Below, in pieces: positions 45,703 to 57,786 of a DNA stretch of 64,000 bases. This stretch comes from Platanthera guangdongensis (taxonomy: Eukaryota > Streptophyta > Magnoliopsida > Asparagales > Orchidaceae). Position 1 is the stretch's first letter, and each line of letters opens with the position of its first letter. The stretch spans positions 65,627,628-65,691,627 of the forward strand of contig CM077164.1 in assembly GCA_039583875.1 (NCBI GenBank), read 5' to 3'. Below the pieces are notes generated by a model. It was not told the origin of the DNA, made no database searches, and saw only the letters and a program-made list of their open reading frames with translations. Made by a program: the position numbers and the translations under genes.

Positions 45703-48477
45703 CTAATGCTGATCAGGCTCCTTGATCACAATTCCTTTGCCAGATAGAACCCTTGCTTGTACCCTAGTTCCAGTGTCTTCAACTGGCTTCTTTCCTTTAA
45801 GATCTTTCTTCTTAAGCTCTTCAGCCTTGGTCTTCTGCCTTTCAAAATAATGGTAAGGCTTAGGGAAGTATTTACTTGGCTCCACAGCAGTAGCAGGTAC
45901 CTTCCCAGCTTTTTGATCTCTTTTAAACTGATATATGACATCTTGCCTCTGTTGATACTTAATTCCACTCTAGTTCAGAATACCACTTGCCTCTATCATG
46001 AATTTTATCTTTCATAGCTTGCCAGGCAGTGAGTATTATGTTCCTTGAAGTGGGACTCCATCTTTCAAAATCTGGCTTTGATTCAGCCTGTTCTCTAAAT
46101 CTTTTCTTGGAAAGTTGAGCTTCTTGCTCTCTCTTTAATGCAGCCTCAGACATTTCAACTTTCTCAAATATAACATTCTTAGCAGCCTCTGGAGGGATGT
46201 ACATCTGTTGAACCAGTTGTTGAATTCCCTCAAAGTTAAAGGGGGGTATATGATTTGAGCTACCTCCTGCTGACCCCCTTCATTTCCTACAGCTTGAAAG
46301 CCTGACTCAGTTGTATTATCATCATCACATAAGGGTGGATATCCAAGAGTGGCTCTGATATAAATAGTTATCCATTTGGCATGATCAGAGCCTGCATTGA
46401 CTAACAACCTCTCCCCCTTTATGACTTCTCTCTCAACATGATCCCTGAGATCATCCTTTTGGAACCTTATTTGATTAGCTAGATAAATTGTTCCCTCCTT
46501 GTAGAATGCTCTAAAATTCAACAACTGTTCAAAATTTATCTTCTGAGATTCTTGGAGATCAATGCTAACATCAGTCAAATGTGCTTTGAGAAGTGTATCA
46601 AAATCAGTCTTGTCTTTAGCAATGTTTGCAGTTAAAGCAGTTGTTGTATTCTGAAGTTTTGTGACAATCACATTATGAGATTCAGTAAGATTGTCATTCA
46701 TTCTAATTTGATTTTCTAGGACATATCCTTGCTTTACCATTATATCATCAATTTGTGTCCTTGTCTCTTGTTGTTGCTTGGCTAGATAAACTACAGTATT
46801 ACCTCCCTTATGGAAGCAATCTGTCATCTCCTTCTTATTTTGATTTACTACAAATCTGATTGACTTAACGTCTTGTGCCAAGGTGAACTGGAGGTCTTTG
46901 TGACTTTCATCTATATATTTCTCCATGGATGCACTTTGTTCATCCATTTTAACCTGCAGAGCCACCAATAGTGAACTATAGTCAACTGCTAGGGCTGGTT
47001 GTTGAGTGACTGTTTGCAAAACCCTCTTGTAGCTTAAGCTCTTCTTCTTGACAACTATAAGTTTCTTTTTCTAGGCTTTGGAGGCCTCATCATCTTCAGA
47101 AGCTGAGGAACTGTCTATATCAAATGGCTCTTTAGGACTAGAGGGCAGCTCCTTCTCAGTCCTAGGCAACTCCCCCTCAGTCCTTGCCTCCTGAATATCA
47201 GGAAATAACTATTCAAGAGTGAATTCTTGTTGAGTTTATACAGGTGGAACATCTATATTTTGTACAGTTAATGGGGCATCATCTAATGCAGATATGTCTT
47301 CCATTGTTATATCCTGTGCAGGGATATTGTCTTGAGTAGTCTGTATAACATCAGTCAAATGCACAATTAGTGTATCTGGCTCAGTATCTAGTGTAGTTTG
47401 TTTAATATCATGTATTACCTCAAGGATAGTTTGAGTGGCTGTTTCACTCTCTAATACAGCTTGCTCTTTCTCATCAGCAACTTCTGAAGGTAATGCCTCT
47501 TGTTGAGCTGAAGCTGGAGAAAGCTCATTGGCTCCCCCTAGATGAGGCACTTCTTGAACTTGATCCAGTTGGATGGTGCTTTTTGGAATCTGCTCCACGT
47601 GCACCTGACTATCATCTACATGCTTAGGAGCAGGTGAGTTTCTTGCAGATTCTGGTTGTTCTTCATCTGAACTAAAGGTCACTTGTTATTCTGAATCACT
47701 AGAAGATTCAGGTTTCCTGAGGGTTTGTTTCTTCTTTTGCTGTGGTAGTTGTTTTTGTGGAGTAGGAATATCTTTTGTTAGCACCCTTTCCCATCTGGAG
47801 AGTATTCTTAAATCCATCCTTCTCATATGGTTGATCGTAGGTCCTGCTGTCTGGTGCATCACTTCAGGTATAGTCTCAGCCAGATATAGACTTAGTATTC
47901 TCCCTAGGTTTGGTTTCTTGAAGCTTTCTTGTATCTTCTCAAATATTACTGCAGACCAGTTAGTGTTGATCTTGAAGATGACTCTGGTCATGAGGCTGAA
48001 CATGTAGGCAGATATCCAATCATGACCTTCTGGTTTGCATAGAATTACTTTTCCAACTATTTCAGAAAGAAATTTTCCTTGCGAGTTAATCCCCTTTCTA
48101 TTCATAGAAGATCCAATCTTGGTGGTGGAATCCAGTCCACACCATTGGAGAGCTTCCCTGGTCTTGGAAGATGTAACCTCATCTTCTTCTTGAACTCTGG
48201 GCAAGTGTAGAGTCATTCTTAAACTCTTCAAGGTGAGTTTGACCTTTGTGCCTTGAACTGAGGACCTAATCTTTAGTCCTGTTGAATCCAGAGATACTGC
48301 TGCATAAAATTCAAGGATCTCATTCTTCCAAATATTTGTCGGTTCTGACACAAGGTATTCTAATCTATTGACTATGTTTAGGGTAATCACAGCTTTGATT
48401 TTGGGTTTCGCACTGTCAAAGGCATCACGAACGAGTTCATAGCCCTCGTTAATGTTGTCGTCTTGTTTGGGCGCCAT
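45703..48477 (-). pseudogene. B2 extra (env-like) ORF, decayed
   Basis: The ATG at 48477 (MAPKQDDN) is the preferred start; a longer in-frame opening begins at 48528 inside the array flank. N-terminal domain to about 47780 with LEFYAAVSLDSTGLKI, FLSEIVGKVIL, GHDWISAYMFSLMTRVIF and LRILSRWERVL; its layout and several positions match the extra ORF of element A. Then a Glu/Asp/Thr/Pro-rich region (47690-47240), a Ser-acidic patch with adjacent basic cluster (about 47130-47030), a helical coiled-coil-like region (47010-46260) and a basic C-terminus. Stops at 47686, 47236, about 47200, 47073 and 45971, and a frame slip near 46240. About 900 codons originally. No signal peptide or membrane segment. 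Known as an env-like ORF in Sirevirus relatives; function unknown. Confidence 0.75.
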
Positions 48478-48549
48478 GGGGGATGAGTGAAATTTTGGAT
48501 TAGGAAGAGGAAGAATTTGTCGAAACAAGGATTTTGTCTCGAGAATTTG

Positions 48550-48918
48550 GAGAGCGTGTCGACAGGGGTTGTTTTCGACCTATTTATATATTTCTAGACA
48601 CAGAAGGTCAAAAGGCGCATTGAAATAACCTTAATGTGTCGACACTGTTGAGATGGTGTCGACACAGACTACTAAGTTCTCGACATGGGTATTTACTACT
48701 ATGTGTCCACACCAAACTTAGTGTCGACAGAATGTTCTTGATGTGTCGACACAATTTACTTCATGTGTCGACACCAAGCTAAGTGTCAGAAATTCTCTGT
48801 GTTGACACCAAATTCTAAGTGTCGACAAAACGTTCTGGATGTGTCGACATAACTTTCTTGAAGTGTTGACACCAACTACTAAGTGTCGACACAAACTTCT
48901 TCATGTGTCGACACAGAA
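48550..48918 (-). promoter_or_regulatory. TGTGTCGACACA palindrome array between pol and extra ORF of B2
   Basis: About fifteen TGTCGACA-type units, mostly TGTGTCGACAC, fill the gap from the pol stop at 48941 to just upstream of the extra ORF. Spacers differ from those in the LTR array, so it is not simply a copy of the LTR. Read from the extra ORF, this is where an internal promoter would lie. Confidence 0.65.
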
Positions 48919-48940
48919 TTACTTAGTCAAATTTGTCATT

Positions 48941-51900
48941 TTATTCTGTGTTCAGTATTCCTAATTCAATTTTGAAATTATTGAATTTTGTTTCATCTAG
49001 GGGTTTGGTGAACATGTCAGCAATTTGATAATTAGTATTGACAAATTCTAAACATATAACTTCTCTTTCTACATGATCTCTAATGAAGTTAAATCTGATT
49101 TCTATATGCTTAGTTCTGCTATGTGAAACGGGATTTTTAGCAATAGAAATAGCACTTATAGAATCACAAAATAGTGGAGTTCTACTTACCTTAAGACCAT
49201 AGTATTCAAGTTGATGTTGAATCCATAATAGCTGAGCACATCAGCTGCCTGCAGCAACATATTCTGACTCAGCAGTGGATATTGCCACACTAGTCTGCTT
49301 TTTACTGCTCTAGGACACAAATCTTCCACCTAAAAACTGACATGTAGCAGTAGTACTTTTCCTGTCTTCTTTGCATCCTGCAAAGTCTGCATCTGAATAC
49401 CCAGTCAGTAGAAAATCTCTATTCCTAGGGTACCAAAGGCCAAGATTTGGTGTTCCCTTAAAATATCTCAAAATTCTTTTGACTGCAGTATAATGAGACT
49501 CTTTAGGGCTGGCTTGATACCTAGCACAGACACATGTAGCATACATGATGTCTGGTCTACTAGCAGTTAAGTATAAGAGGAAGCCAATTATCCCTCTATA
49601 CAAAGACTCATCTACAGGTTTCCCTGCATCATCTTTGCCTATAGGCATACTTGACCCCATTGGAGTTCTCATGGTGGAGGTTGACTCCATTCCATACTTC
49701 TTAATCAACTCCTTGGTGAAGTTAGACTAAGATATGGACAAGCCATCATCAGTCTGTCTAATTTGGAGTCCCAAGAAGAATTTAAGCTCACCCATACTAC
49801 TCATCTCAAATTTCCCTTGCATAAGTTTGGCAAACTTTCTACAAATGTTTTTTTCTGTTGATCCAAAGATAATGTCATCAACATATATCTGAACTAGGAT
49901 CATCTTGCCTTTAGATTTCCTAAGGAATAAAGTCTTGTCTATTTCCCCCTTGAGAATTTATTCTCAATGAGGAAAGTAGACAGGGTTTCATACCAATCCC
50001 TAGGAGCTTGTTTCAATCCATATAGGGCTTTCTTAAGCCTATAAACATAATTAGGAAAAAGAGGATCTACAAAACCTGAGAGCTATTCAACATAGACTTC
50101 CTCTTTTAAGTTACCATTTAGAAATGCTGATTTGACATCCATTTTAAATACCTTGAACCCCTGTTAAGCTGTATAGGCAAGGAATAGGCTTATTGCTTCC
50201 AATCTTGCCACTGGAGCAAATGTCTGATCAAAGTCTATTCCTTCTTCCTGCCTATAGCACTTGGCAACTAATCTTGCTTTGTTCTTGACTATGATGCCAT
50301 TCTCATCTAGTTTATTCATGTAGATCCACTTAGTCTCAATCACATTGTGATTCTTTGGTTTTAGGACCAGCTCCCATACTTTACAACTCCTGAATTGATT
50401 CAACTCCTCCTGCATTGCATCAATCCAGTTTGAATCCTTTATGGCTTCTTAAAATCTTTTAGGTTCCAACTGAGACAGGAAGCTTGAACAAAGGACTGTG
50501 TTCATGTTCTTGCTTCTGGTTTGAACATCATGTCTTAGATCACCAATGATTTGGTGTTCTGGATGATCCTTTAGATGTCTTATTAGTGGAGGCAATCCTT
50601 CTACAGTTTGAACTTCTCCATTCTCCCCATCATGATGTGCTTCATTGTCTTCATCAGCAACTTGTGAGTCTTGTACTCCCCCTGGACAGTAACCAACATT
50701 TTCCTCATTCTGCCTTGTAGTTTGGTCTTCACTAACAGTTAGCATGTCCATCTTTTCTTTTAAACCTGTAGAGCTACAAGAATTGCTAGACAGCTCATAG
50801 TTAATTAGCTTAGATTCATCAAATACTACATGAACAGATTCTTCTACAACTTGTGTAGTCAAGTTGTAGACCCTGTATGCTCTACTACAGTTGCTGTACC
50901 CAACAAATATCCCATCTTGGGATTTGGCAGCAAACTTAGTTAGGTAATTCTTGTCATTGTTAAGTACATAACACTTGCTACTAAAGATCCTAAAATAGGA
51001 TATATTTGGTTTTCTGCCTTTCATAATCTCATATGGTGTCTTTTTATGGTTGTTGGTGATGGAAGCTATATTGAGAACATGGCATGCAGTATTTATTGCC
51101 TCAGCCCAGAAATATTCTGGGAGAGAAGTCTCACTCAGTAGTATTCTTCCAGCCTCAATAAGTGTCCTATTCTTTCTTTCAGCAATACCATTTTGCTGAG
51201 GAGTTCTAGGTGAGGAGAATTCTTGATGAATCCCTAGTTCTTCACAAAACTTTATCATACTTTCAGACTGAAATTCAGTTCCATGGTCACTTCTGATTTT
51301 GACCACTGAATTGTTAATTTCATTCTGAATTTGTTTAACAAAATTGTGGAAGATAGTTGGGGTTTCAGATTTCTTCCTTAGGAAGAAAACCCATGTAAAT
51401 CTAGAATAGTCATCCACAACCACAAAGGTATAGACTTTCCTACCTAGACTATGAACTGGCATAGGACCAAATAGATCCATATGTAAAAGGTACAAACACC
51501 TCACTGAGACTTTGGTATCAAGACTGTGAAAGGAGGATTTGGTCTGCTTGCCTTTTTGACAAGCTGAACATATACCACCCTTAATGCACTTGACTTGAGG
51601 ACCATTCCTCACTAACTCTTTACTAAAGAGTTGTCCAATAGTCTTGTAGTTAAGATGAGCTAGCCACTTGTGCCATTTGACACAATGAGAGGCTTTCTCA
51701 TCAGCAACAAGACAAATAGGAGAATCATTATTCTCACTCACAAAATTTAGGCAATAAACATTTCCTTTCCTATAACCAGACAAGATGACCTTTTGATCAC
51801 TTGTCCTTTTAATCTGACACCCATTCTTAATAAATGAAGTGTCATAACCAAGATCACTCAGTTGGCTTATGCTTATTAGGTTATGTTTTAGACCCTTCAC

Positions 51901-52110
51901 ATAAGGCACTTGAGTGATATTGATAGAACTATTAGATATGTTACCAAACCCTTTGATGACCCCTTTTTCAGATCCACCAAAGATCACTTTGGGTCCATTC
52001 TCTATAGGAGAGTAGTCCTTTAGCATTCTCCTTATTCCAGTCATGTGCCTGGAACATCCACTGTCCAAGTACCATATAGGGGTATGGTCACTTGGACTCA
52101 CCTGCATCAA
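48941..52110 (-). pseudogene. pol: B2 pol: protease, integrase, reverse transcriptase, RNase H
   Basis: Protease WYLDSGCSRHMTG near 52080; integrase zinc region (WHKWLAHLN... CSACQKGK), core LHMDLFGP, RSDHGTEF and PQQNGIAERKNR: all three catalytic acidic residues are present. This first ORF is open to 50449. Reverse transcriptase is broken by stops near 50449, 50164 and 50085 and by a frame slip near 49955, but [10 protein letters not shown] is present near 49885. RNase H ([10 protein letters not shown]) is at 49380. The original end is the TAA at 48941-48943 after the conserved DMFTKPL region. A TAA at 52119-52121 separates gag from pol in one frame, as in element A. Confidence 0.88.
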
Positions 52111-52121
52111 ATAAAATTACT

Positions 52122-52395
52122 TAACCTTAGAACCCCAATAATTATTGGGTCTTAGGTTCAGGTTAGACTGAAACGTGTCATACTTACCAGCAGTCTTTCT
52201 GACAGGTAAGCTTACATTCTTCCTGACAGTTGTGTTGTACCAACAGTCAATAGTATAATGGCCCACCTTGCCACAACACCAGCACTCATATCTATTATAT
52301 CTTCTTTTTAATACAGTTTTAACAGTATTGTTGTCAACAGTCTTTAAAACTGTAGGTTGAGTGGTTCTATTCTTGAGAGCTGGGGCTGGAGCATT
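52122..52395 (-). pseudogene. gag: B2 gag, C-terminal part with zinc knuckle
   Basis: The minus strand encodes YECWCCGKVGHYTIDCW (about 52288-52240), a CCHC knuckle, followed by a basic region up to the stop at 52119. It continues from the piece at 61285 across element D. After removing D and one copy of the target duplication, the frame reads through the junction. Confidence 0.75.
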
Positions 52396-54044
52396 TGTAA
52401 CACCCCCTATCCGTCATATAGCATATAGCAGTAGGTCCGGCCGGGGCCCGACGTCATATACCACGGACAGACCGGGTGGTTACTCAATGGAAATCATCCA
52501 ACCAATCACAACATCCTACACAGAGCATTCTAGCGGAAGCAGTTTAAATAGTTGCAATTAAAAGAACCGAGCAACAAGCATGAATGTCCACTAACAAGCC
52601 AAAAAGGAATGAAGTACATACACAAGTACTGGCCTTAAGGCATTACAAATGGTTTACTCATATTACATGTTTTCCATACCACGGCACGCAGGCCGGTCAT
52701 ACATGAACAAAAGCAAGTAAAACACTCCAATTAGGCCTTCGCGGGCCGGCTTCGCAAATTGGGCTTTAGCCCGCTATTGACTGCTTGGTCCAGCAACACC
52801 TGCAAGCAACAAACCACCGCACGGTGGAAAACAAAGGCAACGGTCAGCAATGCTGACCAAATTATAACGATCCTGCCCCCAAAATTGGGGCAGCGATGCT
52901 CCTTCCCTGCACTTTATTAGTATAACCAAGCAGTATAGTAAAGTCACTACATCACAGGCGTAGGCTCACACGGCCACACACCCCATGCACTCAGGGTACA
53001 TTCTTGGAGAACCGGTCGATGTCACGTCAATTTAAGCCATAGACATTCCGATCTCACCGCCGCCACTTTGACGACCAAACTATGAGAATTTTGTCTTCCC
53101 GGCATGGGTCACGTCAATTTAAGCCATAGACCGCCGAAGACCCTCATCTATGCCAACGGCTCTAACCGAACGACATATAACGGGTACGGTTCCATCTGAC
53201 CCGTGCTCACATCGCAACGATAATTTAATCCATATGCGTAGGTCAAACTTCTCCGAGTCCCGTTTCCGTCACACACTTCACATAACCCGGTTATGTTCAA
53301 GCTGGCTCCCAGGCCACCAAGTTGGCAAGATCACGTATCCACCCAGTTTTCCGGGTGCACCTTAGGGTTAATCCCCAAGGCTCCCTGTTGCAATCTACCA
53401 CGTAGAAAACCCAAAAAAACAAACATTTGCACGGAGTATTCTCTAGCATTTATGCAATGCAACATCACCGATCCAGACCAACATGTCCGGAAAGGCTTCA
53501 CACATCATGCATATGTTCGTTCTCAATTACGGACTCTACAAAATGGGGACTTCACATATCTACCCGAAGGAATGCCTCCAACTCACCGCAAACTCGCGAG
53601 AGCGGGCTTCCTATACAAAAGAAGGAGAGCTTCACATGCTCAAGTAGAGAATCGTTACCCTAGCGTTCTTCCTTGGCGCCATGGAAATGAACGCGGATGT
53701 AAAGCACCGCAATCTCCTTGCCTTCGTAGATCCGAAGTTGGCTCGCGATTTGGAGCTCTGAAACTCCTCCAATGACTAGATCTAGACTCCTTCTTCCTCT
53801 TTTGCTCTCCCCTCTCTCTAAGATTTAGACAGAGAACCACATAGAAGAATAAGGGTTTTGAAACCCTGTACTAGGGTATAACCCCATCGGGAAATAACCA
53901 CAGCCGTCGGATCCCACAAAAGGGATGCACAGATACAATCCAGGTCCGACCTGGACAAATGGGGCTAAACACCGCACGAATCACCAACAGGAGCAGGACA
54001 CGTCCGCGTCAAAATAGTGTCTGAACAATTAGTCAACTCCCGCC

Positions 54045-54362
54045 AAAACCCATGTGTCGACACTTTGCGTCGAGTGTCAAATATGCCACATAACGTCCCG
54101 CGCTCGACGATCGTCGAACACTGCCAAAACGTCGATCCCAGATCACTGGCCATTCATCGAACGAAGATCGCTGGCCATTCATCGAACGAAGATCGTCGGC
54201 AATTCGTCGAATGAAGATCGCTGGCGATTCATCGACCGCAGAATGTCGACAATTTGTCGACTGCAGAATATCAACAGATCGTCGACCCCAGAATAACGAC
54301 AGATCGTCGACCGCGGAATTGTGACCAGATCGTCGACCGCTGCTCGACGATCGTCGAACCCA
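54045..54362 (-). promoter_or_regulatory. TCGTCGA motif array in D 3' LTR
   Basis: Units such as ctcgacgatcgtcgaac, attcatcgaacgaagatcg, agatcgtcgaccgcagaat. Partly regular: attcrtcgaacgaagatcgctggc repeats at about 27-base steps (54150-54235), and atcgtcgaccgcagaat at about 20-27-base steps (54235-54350). Same core as the Copia element A. Confidence 0.7.
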
Positions 54363-54410
54363 GAAAACTGCCTGATCGATTTGCCAGATCTTTGAACTAT
54401 CCCGACACGC

Positions 54411-54446
54411 TCTGGGACACGCCCGTGTCCCAGGCCGTGTACCCCT
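54411..54446. promoter_or_regulatory. GACACGCCCGTGTC-type unit in D 3' LTR
   Basis: gggacacgcccgtgtccca followed by ggccgtgta: the C/F-family motif occurring about once, between the TCGTCGA array and the LTR start. Confidence 0.55.
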
Positions 54447-54508
54447 GCCAAATTCCAAATTTGGTACAGAACACCTCCCGTCGCTCTTTTGAGTTTCGGG
54501 GCGTTACA

Positions 54509-54523
54509 GCTCTCTCCATCTTA
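54509..54523 (-). other. Element D polypurine tract
   Basis: The minus strand reads AAGATGGAGAGAGC before TGTAACGCCCC. Confidence 0.8.
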
Positions 54524-54582
54524 AAAGAATTTCGTCCACGAAATTTCATAAAGGAAATATAAGTACAAAATTAAATTGTACC

Positions 54583-57500
54583 TCAGCGGAACAACTCAGG
54601 ATACTCGTCAAGCATAGTCTGCTATCGTTCTCAAGAGAGCTCTTCTCGGCCGTAATTGTCCCAACGGACCTTGACCATCCTGATGTCTTTATTGCGTTGC
54701 CGCTTGACCTCCGAGTCCTCAATCCGCACGGGCTTGACCTTTGTCGTCAACCCACTATCCACCAGCACTTGATCAACCGCGATCACTTGCGAAGGCTCTA
54801 GCACCGCCTTCCGAAGCATCGATATGTGGAATACATCGTGTAAACCACTAAGCTCCACTGATAGCTTCAACCGATAAGCCGCTTCGCCAATCCTCTCCAG
54901 AACCTCAAACGGCCCAAGGTACCTCGGGCTTAGCTTTTTCAAGCGCCGCACCCGCGAGACACCCTTGAACGGCTTGATCTTTAAGTACACCCAATCGCCC
55001 ACAACGAACTCCACATTCCTGTGCTTGGCACTATAGTTCTTCGCCTGACTGTCCTGAGCAATTAGCAACCTCTCCCGAATGATTCGCACCAATGAAGTAG
55101 CATCTTCCACCTCTTGACGTTTGTACAACTTTGACTCACCCGTTTCTAATCAAGACAACGACGTGCGACATCTCCTACCATAAAGGGCCTCGAAGGGCGC
55201 CATTTGAATACTCGCTTGGTAGCTGTTGTTGTACGCGAACTCCACCAAATAAAGGTGATCTTCCCATTGCCTTCCAAAGTCCAGGACACACATGCGGAGC
55301 ATGTCTTCAATTGTCCTATTGACCCTCTCAATCTGCCCATCCGTTTGCGGATGGAAGGCTATGCTAAAACTCAGCTTTGTTCCCAACATCTGCTGCACAA
55401 GCCTCCAATCATTGGACGTGAACCGCCCATCTCGCTCACTCACGATGCTTCGGGTCACACCATGAAGCCGCACAATATTGTCTACATACAACTTTGCCAA
55501 TTTCTCAACCGGATCATCCTTCCTATGCGGAATGAAATGCGACACCTTCGTTAAACGATCTACGACCACCCAAATGGCGTCGTTCCCCTTTTGCGACCTT
55601 GGCAACCCGTGCACAATGTCCATAGTGATGTCATCGAACTTCCACTCAGGAATAGGCAAGGATTTCAAGAATCCTCCCGGCTTTTGGCACTCCGCCTTCA
55701 CCAAGGCGCAAGTTTGGCACTTCGCCACGTACAACGCCACATCCTTCTTCAGTCCTGGCCACCAGAACAATTTCTTAACATCGCGGTACATCTTCGTGCT
55801 ACCCTGGTGAATTGAATACTTGGTATGATGCGTCTCGTACAACAATTCCACCCGCAAATTGCCCACGCTTGGGACACACAGACGACCGTCTTTCCAAAGT
55901 AATCCGTCCTCCACAACGAATTGGGAATTTGACCCATCCAGAGCCTCTATCATGAGTTGCTTCATGTGGACATCCATATCCAATGCCTTCTGAATCCGAT
56001 CAGCCAGGTCATATTGATCTTCAGTCCAATTCAATAGTGCTTCAGCACTTGACTGCTTATCCACGCAAGAAATCTCCAACGCCTCCAACTTCCGAACCAA
56101 CCGCTCATCATGCACCGATATCCAATTGGCTTGAGCTGGGGCTCGGCAACTCAACGCGTCCGCAACCGCATTGCCCTTACAAGGCACGTAGTGGATCTTA
56201 AATGTATAGTCCCCCAGGAACTCCATCCATCTACGCTGCCGCATGTTCAGGTCTTTCTGATCAATCAAATACTTCAGGTTCTTATGATCGGTGTAGATAT
56301 CAATCTTCACACCGTACAAATAATTCCTCCGTAGCTTCAAGGCAAAAATCACGGCTGCTAACTCCAAGTCATGGACCGAATAGTTCCTCTCGTGCACCTT
56401 CAGCTGTCTCGAGCCATATGCTATAACGCTTCCATGCTGTAACAGCACACAACCCAAACCACTGTCTGAAGCATCGCTATAAATCTCATAACCTTCGGTC
56501 CCACTCGATGAACTCAACACAGGCGCCGTGGTCAACCGACATATCAACTCCTCAAAAGTTCGCGTGCACTCCGGCGTCCAAACGAACTTCTGCTCCTTCC
56601 TCGTCAAAGTAGTGAGAGGTAACGCTATCCGCAAGAAGTTCTCTACGAAGCGCCTATAGTAGCCGGCAAGCCCCAGAAAGCTCCGGACTTCCGCCACCAT
56701 AGAAAGCTCAGGCCACTCCTGTATCGCAACAATCTTCGCCGGATCCACTACAATACCTTCCCCACTCACTATATGACCGAGGAACGCCACCGAGGACAAC
56801 CAAAACTCGCACTTCGAGAACTTGGTGTACAATTGATTCCTCCTTAGCGTCTCCAAAACCAAATGAAGATGCCTGAAGTGATCTTCCTCACTCTGCGAGT
56901 ACACCAAAATATCATCGATGAAGACGATCACAAAATGGTCCAAGTACTCCCTGAAGGTCCTGTTCATCAAATCCATGAACACTGACGGCGCATTAGTCAG
57001 CCCAAACGGCATGACCGTAAACTCATAATGCCCGTATCTCGTATTGAACGCTGTCTTCGGGATATCACTATCCCTTATTCGCATCTGATAGTACCCGGAC
57101 TTGAGGTCCAACTTTGAGTACACCGTCGACCCGACTAACTAATCGAATACATCATCAATCCGGGGGATCGGGTACTTGTTCTTTTCCGTCAACTTGTTGA
57201 GCTCCCGATAATCAATACATAGCCTCAAGCTTCTGTCCTTCTTCTTAACAAAGAGGACCGGAGCGCTCCAAGGCGAAGAACTTGGACGCACATACCCTTG
57301 CTCCAACAACTCTTGCAGTTGAACCTTCAGCTCCGCCATTTCCTTAGTTGCTAGCCGATATGGAGAGCGTGACACAGGCTTCGCACCTGGTACGAGCTCT
57401 ATCGTAAAATCTATCTTCCGCTACGGCGGGGCTCTAGGAAGATCGCTAGGGAACACATCAGGGTACTCTGATTCCACTAGCGGCAATAATGACGCTTGCA

Positions 57501-57710
57501 AATGGAACTCCGGGCTCCCAATTCGAATCTTCACGCCACAGATTCTATCCGCACGCATCGAACACCCATTGAGCAACAACACATCCAACTTGTCCTTCGC
57601 CATTGAAGAAGGTACTCCGATGCGCAATATGAATCCTTCAGACAAGAAGGAGTATGAAGCTCCCGTGTCAAAGAGTGCTCTTGCCGGATACTCATAAATC
57701 AAAATAAATC
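54583..57710 (-). pseudogene. pol: Element D pol: protease, reverse transcriptase, RNase H, integrase, chromodomain-like tail
   Basis: One frame, interrupted by stops at 57421, 57139, 55150, 54631 and one more near 54622. Protease ALFDTGASYSF; reverse transcriptase [12 protein letters not shown] and [10 protein letters not shown]; RNase [11 protein letters not shown] and DHKNLKYL; integrase zinc region ([12 protein letters not shown]... CQTCALVK), catalytic [18 protein letters not shown] and [10 protein letters not shown], so DDE residues are present. The C-terminal tail EVKRQRNKDIRMVKVRWDNY resembles the modified chromodomain of plant chromoviruses (Tekay-like), thought to guide integration to chromatin. 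Most stops replace a Trp, Gln or Lys codon, consistent with C-to-T decay. The frame opens just after a possible 3' splice site at 57711. Confidence 0.9.
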
Positions 57711-57786
57711 CTAAACAAGCAGTGGTAAGGTAACAAGCACATAACAAGTATTTAAAAGATTAACCTGCTATAAATTTCAATTTTAC
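57711..57786 (-). other. Candidate 76-nt intron at gag-protease junction of D
   Basis: On the minus strand ACAG is followed by GTAAAATTG and the segment ends TGCTTGTTTAG before GATTTATT. Removing the 76 nt joins gag (...ADVVTG) to protease (FILIYEYPARALFDTGA) in frame. Unspliced, the two are in different frames with stops between. Donor, acceptor and size suit a plant intron. Confidence 0.55.

Larger units (their letters stand above)
52396..54508 (-). repeat. Element D 3' LTR
   Basis: About 2.11 kb, TGTAACACCCCCTATCC on the plus strand to GGGGCGTTACA. Matches 59159-61284 with scattered substitutions and small indels, so the insertion is not recent. Several ORFs here are not believed. Confidence 0.92.
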
